NCBI GenBank assembly: GCA_049653745.1
Contig: JBASGW010000079.1
Span: 27,677-91,676, forward strand
Direction: 5' to 3'
DNA: 64,000 nt
Source of the DNA: CANDYO01 sp049653745
GTDB taxonomy: Bacteria; Pseudomonadota; Alphaproteobacteria; Rickettsiales; CANDYO01
The position numbers were made by a program, and so were the translations under genes. Within the stretch, counting starts at the first letter, position 1; every line of letters begins with the position of its first letter. This document shows, in pieces, positions 9,296 through 17,044 of this stretch. The notes beneath the pieces are model-generated. The model saw only the letters and a program-made list of their open reading frames with translations, had not been told where the DNA came from and ran no database searches.

Positions 9296-9335
9296 CTAGA
9301 GGATAATGATTTTTTTAACCAGATTTATCCTCTAG
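9296..9335. terminator. Inverted repeat between the ankyrin gene and dnaB
   Basis: CTAGAGGATAA at 9296-9306 pairs exactly with TTATCCTCTAG at 9325-9335 across an 18-base loop. A T-rich tract follows on the plus strand (CTCTTTTT), so it has terminator form for plus-strand transcription, yet both flanking genes run minus. It may block antisense transcripts or act as a hairpin between the two minus-strand genes. Confidence 0.5.
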
Positions 9336-9385
9336 CTCTTTTTAAGAAATTATTAGCTCAAATATTATACATACGCTCTTATAAT

Positions 9386-12205
9386 CTATTGGCAATAATC
9401 ATGACTTGGTTCTAATTCACAAATTTTTCCTAAAAGATTATACTCAGCAGCAATATCCTGGATACTAGATGAATCTTTATTCTGAGCTACTATCATGTCC
9501 GCATCAAATAAATGCTTTTTAGCCTTATCATATAAGCCTAAATCTTTATACAATAGACCATAAGCTAAATATGATTTAAGTTGCGATTCAGCCGTGTCAT
9601 AATTTGAATATTCCGAGTAAGCAGCACTTACCACTTTATATCCGGTATATGCTAAAACAGAAGCTGTGTATACTGGCGCTAAAGACGTTCCAAGCATTGT
9701 TGGCAATAACATATATCCAATTATTGCTCCAGCTTGGGACATAGCTTTGCTATATTCTCCATTATAGGCCTGCACTGCAATATCTACCGCGCTAACTAAA
9801 GGCAGATAACCGCTAGTGCCAGTAAGCATAACTCCAAGATGAGCCGCATCTTGCACCAACAGATTTAAATTATCAAAAGTTGGCTCATAAACAACTTTAA
9901 ATGCATCTAATCCTATATCTGCAACTTTTAAACCAATTGTAGCTTTATAAAATATTTCACTATAAGAAACTGCTTCATTTACTTGTTCATACTTTGAATC
10001 TTGGGCTAACTTAATCTTTAATATCTCTGGCTTAGATTCTTGAACAGCTCCTTGAATGGTTATTTTGGGCATCATTACTTCAAGAATTTTTAAATACGGA
10101 GAAACATGCTTTAAATTATGATGATTTTGTACAAAAGAATTTCCAGCTGAAGAATGCCCAAGAGATACAAAAATTGAATAGCCCTGCCCTTGAACAACTT
10201 CTAAAGGCCTTTCAGTTTTAGCTTCCACCTCCATAACATCTGAAGCTTCTCCAGCTCTAGCAATCTTTACTACTAAATCTTGCTCCGCATCTTCAAGAAC
10301 TCTTTTTTTAGAATACTGATTATCTAATGAACTCACTATAGTATTATCAATTGCTTCTACTGATATTATTCCGGTTGCTTCAGCAACTAGCGCTTGCCTT
10401 GATATTAATTGCTTACCCTGTGAAGTTTCATAAATCTTAAATTTAGCAACGGGATTTGCACCTCCAGAAAAATGAATAATAGAGTCTGCTTCCGAATAAT
10501 AATCAATCTTATATGACAGAGTTTTGGCAATTAACTTCAACCAAATAAATTGAGTAGCTTTATTATGATTTTTAGCAAATAATTTTGATGCTTGAGGATA
10601 ATTATTAAATGCCTCCGCTAAAGCAGAAGAAAACTTCGCTAAGATAGTTTGTTTATCTTCTTCAGAAAATTTAAATGCTTTTTGTAATACACCTAAGTCT
10701 GCTCCTGAAACAACCTTAACCTCTATACCTCTAGATTTAACAATCCCTATAATATCTTTAACCGATTTATAAATAGGTGCATTTTGTAAATGCTTTTTTA
10801 GACCAGATACCCCGCTCCATTGTATATGAAACGTTACAAAACTCATTATTAAGGTTGATATATTAGGATCACCGAAAACTTTTTCTTGAAGCATCCCTCT
10901 TTTACTGCCTGTTAAAAAATCTAGCATTTTGCTAATAGATTTACTATCCCTTCCTGAAGTGCTGATAATAGTGTTAAATTTCATTAGATTATATCTGACG
11001 AGATCACTTGAATCTACCATAGTCCTTAAATCTATTTTACTTCCTGAAGCTAATTTAACCTTATTTAACTCATCTGAAATTCTTTTTAATTCGTTGTTAT
11101 GCAAACTGTAAAATATATTTCTATAATACTCATATTTGTATAAATTCTTTAAAACTTCAGTATCATCTTTATTTATCGCCTCTTTAAATATTGGCCACAA
11201 GAATTTTGAGTTAAAATACCTATTTTTATAAGAACCCCATAATTGAGTATAATCTTCATTAATGATATTTATGTTTGCACCTTTTTTAATCAGTAACCTC
11301 ACAATTTCATCCTGATTATTGTCGCAAGCTAAATTAAGTGGCCTAAGCTCAGTCCCCCACTTAGGAAAGTCTATATCTGCACCATATTTAATTAATAATT
11401 CAACAAATTTTAAGTCGCCACTTTCACAGGCTGAATGTAATGGATTAGTTCCATAATAAACGCCATCAGATTTTTGTAAATCTAGACAGTTTGGGTTCGC
11501 TCCATTTTTAAGTAATAATTCTGCAGTTTCTACATCATCATTATTATAAGCTACATATAGTGGAGTATCACAATCTCCCCCTTCTTCCATAACATCAACA
11601 TCAACTCCATGTTTGAGCAATACTTCTATAACTTCTTTATGTCCATGCCTACAAGCTAAATGAAATGATGTTCCTATATATAGATTATCAGGCTCAAAAA
11701 AACCTGTTTTAAGCAATAATTCAACAACCTGAACATGCCCCTCCTGGCAAGCTAAATCCAATGAGATTTTACCTCGAGCATCTCCTATACTTGCTTCTAT
11801 ATCAGCACCTTTTTGAAGCAATAATTCAACAACCTGAACATGCCCCTCGTCGCAGGCCACATGTAAAGGAGTGTAAGTTAATTCCTCCATTGTCTCTTTC
11901 TCTTCTATATCCGCACCTTGCGCAAGCAATAATTCTACAATCTCAAGATTTCCTAATTCACAAGCTATATGCAATAGATGGTTACCATTTATATTACTGC
12001 TGCTATATTCTAAAAGTATCTTTACGTTTTCAGCAAAACCATTCATAACAGCTAAACGCAACGGAGTATTTCCATCACTATCAACTGCATCATAATCGGC
12101 ATTATGCTCTGATATTAACCTCTCTATTTCAATAGGATTATTAGCTGTTTTTACTAATTGGAATAGAAGATCTGTAGGAGATTGAGTAAGATTTGCTTCT
12201 TTCAT
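9386..12205 (-). CDS. Ankyrin repeat protein, 939 aa, putative effector
   Basis: The N-terminal third (about residues 35-320) is a run of roughly eight ankyrin repeats with the usual pattern, for example TPLHVACDEGHVQVVELLLQKGA. Such repeats bind proteins, and in Rickettsiales they are common in secreted effectors. The remainder is not recognised; it includes a hydrophobic region at about residues 780-860 that could insert in membranes, and a TPR-like helical pair near the C-terminus (SYLAYGLLYKDLGLYDKAKKHL). ATG 12205 is preferred over a TTG at 12217. No signal peptide is visible, so export, if any, would be by a type I or IV system. Two adjacent repeats share nearly identical DNA. Confidence 0.85.
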   Translation of the reverse strand: MKEANLTQSPTDLLFQLVKTANNPIEIERLISEHNADYDAVDSDGNTPLRLAVMNGFAENVKILLEYSSSNINGNHLLHIACELGNLEIVELLLAQGADIEEKETMEELTYTPLHVACDEGHVQVVELLLQKGADIEASIGDARGKISLDLACQEGHVQVVELLLKTGFFEPDNLYIGTSFHLACRHGHKEVIEVLLKHGVDVDVMEEGGDCDTPLYVAYNNDDVETAELLLKNGANPNCLDLQKSDGVYYGTNPLHSACESGDLKFVELLIKYGADIDFPKWGTELRPLNLACDNNQDEIVRLLIKKGANINIINEDYTQLWGSYKNRYFNSKFLWPIFKEAINKDDTEVLKNLYKYEYYRNIFYSLHNNELKRISDELNKVKLASGSKIDLRTMVDSSDLVRYNLMKFNTIISTSGRDSKSISKMLDFLTGSKRGMLQEKVFGDPNISTLIMSFVTFHIQWSGVSGLKKHLQNAPIYKSVKDIIGIVKSRGIEVKVVSGADLGVLQKAFKFSEEDKQTILAKFSSALAEAFNNYPQASKLFAKNHNKATQFIWLKLIAKTLSYKIDYYSEADSIIHFSGGANPVAKFKIYETSQGKQLISRQALVAEATGIISVEAIDNTIVSSLDNQYSKKRVLEDAEQDLVVKIARAGEASDVMEVEAKTERPLEVVQGQGYSIFVSLGHSSAGNSFVQNHHNLKHVSPYLKILEVMMPKITIQGAVQESKPEILKIKLAQDSKYEQVNEAVSYSEIFYKATIGLKVADIGLDAFKVVYEPTFDNLNLLVQDAAHLGVMLTGTSGYLPLVSAVDIAVQAYNGEYSKAMSQAGAIIGYMLLPTMLGTSLAPVYTASVLAYTGYKVVSAAYSEYSNYDTAESQLKSYLAYGLLYKDLGLYDKAKKHLFDADMIVAQNKDSSSIQDIAAEYNLLGKICELEPSHDYCQ

Positions 12206-12570
12206 TATAATGTACAATATTTTTTATTATATTAATAAAAGTTAATATACAACGTACTAATCACTCTTTCAATAAATATTTAATATACATAAATTATACT
12301 TTGCCCATCATAAGAAGACAAAACTAACTAAGCAAAACAAAGTAAGACTCAAGGACTTATTCACAAATTTTAATAACTGAGTTCAGGCATAATAATTAAC
12401 CATTTATCATCAACCTCACTGAATATTAAAGTACAAAAACTATATCTCATATAACCAATTATTTTTACATCCAAAGAACTCCCTCATTATCACATATTGA
12501 CCCTTGACAATAAATAAAGAGTTTTTATAGAATAAACTTATATAATAAAATTAAAAAAGATAAGGTTGAG
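12206..12570. other. Intergenic region between the ankyrin gene and the atp operon
   Basis: These 365 bases separate divergent genes and carry no convincing coding sequence. The only clear element is the atp promoter at 12504-12533. The rest is AT-rich with stops in all frames. Confidence 0.6.
12504..12533 (+). promoter_or_regulatory. Sigma-70 promoter for the ATP synthase Fo operon
   Basis: A perfect TTGACA at 12504-12509 is followed by TATAGAAT; the -10 is TATAGA (12526-12531, 16-base spacer) or TAGAAT (12528-12533, 18-base spacer). It lies about 40 bases before atpI and points toward the five Fo genes. Confidence 0.7.
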
Positions 12571-12828
12571 TTGAATTCATTTCAAGATCTAGAAAAAAAA
12601 CTATCTAACTTCAAGCAAAAATATAATATCAAGTTAGATAGTAAAGAATCTTCACAAGAAAAAAATGGATTCTTTGTAGTTTCTGAACTAATTGCCGCCA
12701 CAACTATAGGAGGCTTTATTGGATATAATCTAGACAAATACTTTAATACTAAAGCAGTATTTTTATTTATTATGATATTGTTAGGTGTAACTTCAGCTTT
12801 TTATAATATATATAGAAAATATAAGTAA
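12571..12828 (+). CDS. atpI: ATP synthase protein I
   Basis: An 85-residue AtpI-like protein, a non-structural assembly factor encoded ahead of the Fo genes. It has an N-terminal coiled-coil stretch and two membrane segments (about 30-50 and 60-78), with the family pattern GGFIGYNLDKYF in the first. It starts at TTG 12571 with AAGG at 12562-12565. It begins the operon atpI-atpB-atpE-b'-b, which is separate from the F1 genes, as in many alphaproteobacteria. Confidence 0.85.
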   Translation: MNSFQDLEKKLSNFKQKYNIKLDSKESSQEKNGFFVVSELIAATTIGGFIGYNLDKYFNTKAVFLFIMILLGVTSAFYNIYRKYK

Positions 12829-12847
12829 ATTTTAGAGATAAAAAATA

Positions 12848-13573
12848 ATGTCACTCAATCCTTTTGATCAATTCACTGTTCGCCCCTTAATTAACCTATC
12901 TATATTGGAGCATGACATTAGCTTTACTAACGCCTCATTATTTATGATGACCTCCGTTTTAGTTATAAGCCTCTTTTTATACCTAGCCTCTAGAAATGCC
13001 TCTATTATTCCTAATAAACTACAGGGAGCTGCCGAATTATTATTTGAGTTTGTAGACAATACTTTAACAGAAGCAGCAGGAAAATCTGCAAGAGTGTTTT
13101 TCCCCTTTGTATTTACCTTATTCACTTTTTTATTAATACTTAATGTTTCTGGATTACTGCCCTATGGCTACACCGTAACCAGCCAATTAGTTATTACTTT
13201 TGCTTTAGCCATATTAGTGTTTATAGCAGTAATAATCACTGGGTTTATTAAACATGGGATAGGATTTCTCTCGATGTTTTTACCAAAAGGAACCCCAATA
13301 TATATAGCACCTTTAATGATATTAATTGAGCTATTTTCTTTCTTAGTTAGACCAATTAGTTTATGTATCCGTTTAGCTGGAAATATGGTTGCAGGACATG
13401 TATTATTAAAAGTTCTAGGAACTTTTGCTATACTTATGGGGGCCGCTGGACTACTTCCTATTTTATTTATGGTTATAATGGTAGGATTTGAACTATTTGT
13501 TGCTATTTTACAAGCTTATATCTTTACAATTTTAACTTGCGTTTACCTAAATGATGCTATTAACTTGCATTAA
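12848..13573 (+). CDS. atpB: ATP synthase Fo subunit a
   Basis: Membrane stator subunit forming the proton half-channels against the c-ring. The 241-residue protein has five to six membrane helices. The essential arginine is in PISLCIRLAGNMVAGHVLL (about residue 180). Helical stretches near the end (FELFVAILQAYIFTILTCVYLNDA) match the family. It is encoded 20 bases after atpI. Confidence 0.97.
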   Translation: MSLNPFDQFTVRPLINLSILEHDISFTNASLFMMTSVLVISLFLYLASRNASIIPNKLQGAAELLFEFVDNTLTEAAGKSARVFFPFVFTLFTFLLILNVSGLLPYGYTVTSQLVITFALAILVFIAVIITGFIKHGIGFLSMFLPKGTPIYIAPLMILIELFSFLVRPISLCIRLAGNMVAGHVLLKVLGTFAILMGAAGLLPILFMVIMVGFELFVAILQAYIFTILTCVYLNDAINLH

Positions 13574-13622
13574 AAATTACTTTAGTATATTTTTTTATAA
13601 ACTATTTTAAGGAGATAAAATT

Positions 13623-13847
13623 ATGGATGCAGAATCATTAAAATATATTGCTATTGGACTGATGGGACTGGGGTTACTTGGCGCAGCATTAGGAGTGGCT
13701 AATGTATTCTCTAGCTTACTTAGTGCAATTGCTCGCAACCCGGCACAAGAAAGCAAATTATTCGCTAGAGCCATCATTGGCGCAGCTATGGCTGAAGCAA
13801 TGGGAATATTTGCGTTAGGAATTGCGCTTATTCTGATTTTTAAATAA
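13623..13847 (+). CDS. atpE: ATP synthase Fo subunit c
   Basis: The 74-residue proteolipid forms the rotor ring. Its two hydrophobic helices flank the polar loop ARNPAQE. The proton-binding acid is Glu in IIGAAMAEAMGIFAL, in the second helix. A strong AAGGAG site precedes ATG 13623, consistent with the higher c stoichiometry. Confidence 0.97.
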   Translation: MDAESLKYIAIGLMGLGLLGAALGVANVFSSLLSAIARNPAQESKLFARAIIGAAMAEAMGIFALGIALILIFK

Positions 13848-13866
13848 TAAATTTTATTTATAAATT

Positions 13867-14370
13867 ATGCCTCAGCTTGATATAACAACTTTCTTTTCTC
13901 AGCTTTTTTGGCTTTTTATTAGCTTTACCGCTCTTTATTTTTTATTAAGCAAATTATGCTTACCAAAACTCAATAATGTTTTTAATGAGAGAGAACAAAA
14001 GCTAACTAATTTATTAAGAATGATTGAGCAAAACAAAGCTGAGGCTCACCGACTAAAATCCGAATATGAAAAAAATATCTCGCTAGCAACTCTACAAAAA
14101 GAACAAATGATTGAACGAGCCTCAAAAGAAATTGCCAAAACTTTTGAACAAAAACTTGCAGAGAATAATAAAAAGTTAGAATTAATGATAGAAGAGTCTG
14201 AAAAAAATATTAGTAATTTCAGCACTAACGCAGCACAAGACATAAAAAAGATAGCACTAGGCGCAACCGAAGAAATTTTAAAAAACTTAATGACTCTAGA
14301 TTTAGATAAAAAAGTTATTGAATCAACTGTAGAAGAACAATATAAAGCAGGCAAACCTTATGCAAATTGA
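13867..14370 (+). CDS. ATP synthase Fo subunit b' (AtpF2/AtpX type)
   Basis: First of two b-type stator subunits. The 167-residue protein has one N-terminal membrane helix (about 10-30) and a long charged coiled coil. The opening MPQLDITTFFSQLFWL is typical of alphaproteobacterial b', usually encoded before b. It overlaps the next gene by 11 bases, implying coupled translation of the b/b' pair. Confidence 0.9.
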   Translation: MPQLDITTFFSQLFWLFISFTALYFLLSKLCLPKLNNVFNEREQKLTNLLRMIEQNKAEAHRLKSEYEKNISLATLQKEQMIERASKEIAKTFEQKLAENNKKLELMIEESEKNISNFSTNAAQDIKKIALGATEEILKNLMTLDLDKKVIESTVEEQYKAGKPYAN

Positions 14371-14857
14371 TGAAAGCTTTATATTTGCCATAGCCTCTAC
14401 TTCATTTTTTATTGTAGTTTTTAGATATCTAAAAACTACAATCTTAGATGGCATCAACTCTAAAATTAACACTATAAAAAACAAATTTGATGAGATTATC
14501 TCAATAAATGAAGAGTCTGAAAAACTACTAAAAGAATATCAATCTTTGCTTCAATCCTCTAAAATAACCACCCAAGCTATTATTGAGTCCTCTCAAAATG
14601 AAATAAAACAAATGAAATTACAAGCCGAGCAGGAAATACATAGCAAAATTGAAAGCAAAACCAATATTATTATGAACAAGATTCAAAATAACGAGGCAAA
14701 AGCCTTACTTAACCTTCGTTTAACAGCAATTAATATTGCAATTTCTAGCAGCATTTCTTTGTTAAATTTTTCTAATAATGAGTCCACTAAGGCAAACTCC
14801 ACAAAAGAAGCCATTGCTTCTATATCACACATATTAAAAGAAAGTCACTTAGTTTAG
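14360..14857 (+). CDS. atpF: ATP synthase Fo subunit b
   Basis: Second b-type subunit, 165 residues, with one N-terminal membrane helix (about 8-25) and a long helix rich in Lys, Glu and Gln that should pair with b' as a heterodimeric peripheral stalk. It starts inside the end of the b' gene. Sequence divergence is high, as usual for b subunits, so position and architecture carry the call. It ends the Fo operon. Confidence 0.88.
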   Translation: MQIDESFIFAIASTSFFIVVFRYLKTTILDGINSKINTIKNKFDEIISINEESEKLLKEYQSLLQSSKITTQAIIESSQNEIKQMKLQAEQEIHSKIESKTNIIMNKIQNNEAKALLNLRLTAINIAISSSISLLNFSNNESTKANSTKEAIASISHILKESHLV

Positions 14858-14913
14858 CATAAAATCTTGACGATGGTTAATACTTGAGTTATTAATAATA
14901 AGTAACTATCTAA

Positions 14914-14929
14914 TAATATTGCAATATTA
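14914..14929. promoter_or_regulatory. 16-base palindrome upstream of the response regulator gene
   Basis: TAATATTGCAATATTA is a perfect palindrome centred 30 bases before ATG 14952. More distant TAAGTA (14900-14905) and TACTTA copies flank it. It could be an operator, possibly for autoregulation by the PhoB-like protein, or a hairpin at the end of the atp message. Confidence 0.4.
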
Positions 14930-14951
14930 ACTACTTATAGAATGAGCGATC

Positions 14952-15665
14952 ATGACATCAATTTTATTAGCATTAAGCGATAAGCCAACATTAACCGTTA
15001 TTTCATATTATCTTGAAAGATGCGGATTTGTTATTAATGCAGCAACTACTACCGAAGAATTATTAACTTCAATAGATAGAATTGAACCAAATATATTAAT
15101 ATTGGACGAAGATCTTCTTGGAAGCTCTAAAGTTGAAAATATCTGCGCGAACATAAAAGCTAAAAATCGTACTAAAAATATTAATATTATTCTTATTACA
15201 AAAAACTCTAAAGACATCTCTCACAACCACTTTAATGATTTTATCTCCAAACCTTTTGTACCTAGTGAATTAATCAATAAAATTAGAACCTATAGCTCAT
15301 CATCAAACAACTTAAATAATAATAACGCTAGCAACAATACAAATAAAATTTTATCACATGATGAAATAGAAATGAACGTCAATTCTTTTAGAGTTAGTAG
15401 ATTTGGCAAAGTTATTCATTTAGGCCCAACCGAATTTAAAATTCTTCAATGCTTCTTAGAGCTTCCCGGAAAAGTTCTTTCAAGAGAACATATCATGAAC
15501 CATGTCTGGGGATATAACAGCCAAGTAGAACCAAGAACCATCGATGTACATATTAACAGACTAAGAATTGCACTAAAAAATGACAATGATGAATCATCGA
15601 TTATTAGAACTATTCGCTCTGCTGGTTACTCTTTAAATACTAGCAACTCTCTTGTAAAGGCTTAA
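14952..15665 (+). CDS. OmpR/PhoB-family response regulator with aberrant receiver domain
   Basis: A 237-residue protein with an N-terminal receiver (1-115), an Asn/Ser-rich linker (about 116-135) and a C-terminal winged helix of the OmpR type (about 140-230: LGPTEFKILQCFLELPGKVLSREHIMNHVWG, with RTIDVHINRLR as recognition region). The phospho-acceptor is Asp52 in LILDEDL, and the conserved Lys100 is in ISKPF. Two features are unusual. The acidic pocket near residue 9 has one acid (SD) where two are usual. The segment between the conserved Thr and Lys is several residues short and lacks the normal GADDY pattern. No histidine kinase gene is adjacent. It may be a kinase-independent regulator. 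Confidence 0.88.
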   Translation: MTSILLALSDKPTLTVISYYLERCGFVINAATTTEELLTSIDRIEPNILILDEDLLGSSKVENICANIKAKNRTKNINIILITKNSKDISHNHFNDFISKPFVPSELINKIRTYSSSSNNLNNNNASNNTNKILSHDEIEMNVNSFRVSRFGKVIHLGPTEFKILQCFLELPGKVLSREHIMNHVWGYNSQVEPRTIDVHINRLRIALKNDNDESSIIRTIRSAGYSLNTSNSLVKA

Positions 15666-15983
15666 TTGGCTTTGTATTTATACTTAATGCCAAAGAAATA
15701 GCATAATAACTGAGAATAAATCCCTATCTCTTCTATGAAAGCGATAAGGTCAAACAGCAGCATTTAGAACTTAATATCATTACACATCCAATTTATAAGA
15801 AAATCACTAGAATAACTCTGATTAGAATTATAATTATTAATTATATCTTCTTCAGTATTTTATTTTAATCATAATTTAAGTTCAGATTGCAATTGCTTTA
15901 CTTTCTAGTATATTATTAAAAAGTTTAAAATATTGCTTTTTTAGTTTAATTACTGTAAAAATACATTACTCAAGGAGTTAGAT
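15666..15983. other. Intergenic region before greA
   Basis: These 318 bases contain no convincing gene. TTGGC at the start and GCCAA 20 bases later could form a weak hairpin. A 31-codon open stretch on the minus strand (15764-15859) has no good start. The greA ribosome site is at the right edge. Confidence 0.5.
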
Positions 15984-16454
15984 ATGGAGCGTTTTCCTAT
16001 TACCCAAGCTGGTTATAAAAAATTATCAGAAGAAATAAAAAATTTGAAATCTGTAGAAAGACCAACAGTAATTCAAGCAATTGCAGAAGCTAGAGAATTA
16101 GGTGACTTATCAGAAAATGCTGAATATCATGCAGCTAGAGAAAAACAAAGCTTTATTGAGGGCAGAATTATTGACCTTGAAGATAAAATATCTAGGTCTG
16201 AAGTTATTGACACTTCTAAATTTCAAGGACCTAACATCAAATTTGGCGCTCAGGTGGAATTAATTGACGAAGAAACTGAAGAATCTTTTCAATATACCAT
16301 TACTGGAGATTACGAAGCTGATATAACAAAAGGTTTACTATCTTTATCTTCACCCATTTCAAGAGCATTAATTGGCAAAAATGAAGGAGACTCTGTGGAT
16401 GTGGTCACTCCTAAAGGAACAAGAACTTACGAAGTTATAAAAGTTATATATTAA
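15984..16454 (+). CDS. greA: Transcription elongation factor GreA
   Basis: Stimulates RNA polymerase to cleave backtracked transcripts. The 156-residue protein has the N-terminal coiled coil with the conserved acidic tip (ARELGDLSENAEYHAAREKQ, residues about 36-55, containing the catalytic Asp and Glu) and a C-terminal FKBP-like domain (about 80-156). AAGGAG at 15972-15977 precedes ATG 15984. The DUF3576 lipoprotein gene follows closely. Confidence 0.97.
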   Translation: MERFPITQAGYKKLSEEIKNLKSVERPTVIQAIAEARELGDLSENAEYHAAREKQSFIEGRIIDLEDKISRSEVIDTSKFQGPNIKFGAQVELIDEETEESFQYTITGDYEADITKGLLSLSSPISRALIGKNEGDSVDVVTPKGTRTYEVIKVIY

Positions 16455-16492
16455 TATATATCTTGTTAAAAACTAACTATTGGAAAAAAATT

Positions 16493-17032
16493 ATGCTTAA
16501 ATCATTACAATTATATTCATCAGCAGCTTTATTATTTATGTTATGCGCATGCAGTGGAACTGTTGAAAGAGATCAGGCAGCATACGACCCACAAGTGGGA
16601 GAGTATCGTCATTATAATGAAATGCAAAGTTTAGTAACCAAGAGCGATGAACCTCTTCTTATTTATGGCGGCAAAAACAAAAGTTCCTCTGATTCAACAG
16701 GATCAGGACTTGCTAACAGCTACTTATGGAAAGCTGCTTTAGAAAGCATTTCTTTCATGCCTTTATTGTCTGTAGATTCAAATGGCGGGGCTATTCTTAC
16801 TGATTGGTATAATTCTCCTCAAACTCCAAATGAAAAATTTAAATTTAATATTATTATTCTAAGCTCAGAACTGCAAATAAACTCTATTAAAGTTTCAGCT
16901 TTTAGACAAGTTAAGAATATTGCAGGGATATGGCATACCGCGGATGTTAGCAGAGATCTAGCAAAAAACATTGAAGATAATATCTTAAAAAAGGCAATAT
17001 CTTTAAAAGCTAAGTCTAGCTCAAAAAAGTAA
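16493..17032 (+). CDS. DUF3576 family lipoprotein
   Basis: A 179-residue exported protein of the alphaproteobacterial DUF3576 family, whose role is unknown. The N-terminus is a lipoprotein signal: a hydrophobic stretch ending in LCAC, with the lipidated Cys about residue 20. The conserved body includes SYLWKAALESISFMPLLSVDSNGG and ILTDWY. ATG 16493 is chosen over an in-frame TTG at 16463, because it puts the signal peptide at the terminus and has GGAAA upstream. It lies 12 bases before leuS in the frequently seen DUF3576-leuS-lptE-holA order. Confidence 0.85.
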   Translation: MLKSLQLYSSAALLFMLCACSGTVERDQAAYDPQVGEYRHYNEMQSLVTKSDEPLLIYGGKNKSSSDSTGSGLANSYLWKAALESISFMPLLSVDSNGGAILTDWYNSPQTPNEKFKFNIIILSSELQINSIKVSAFRQVKNIAGIWHTADVSRDLAKNIEDNILKKAISLKAKSSSKK

Positions 17033-17044
17033 CTGGGAAACTTA

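Noticed and set aside
11761..12048. A 95-codon plus-strand frame in the ankyrin gene
   Set aside because: The repetitive composition of the ankyrin repeats on the other strand accounts for it.
15764..15859. Short minus-strand open stretch between the response regulator gene and greA
   Set aside because: Only about 31 codons, with no good start codon or ribosome site.
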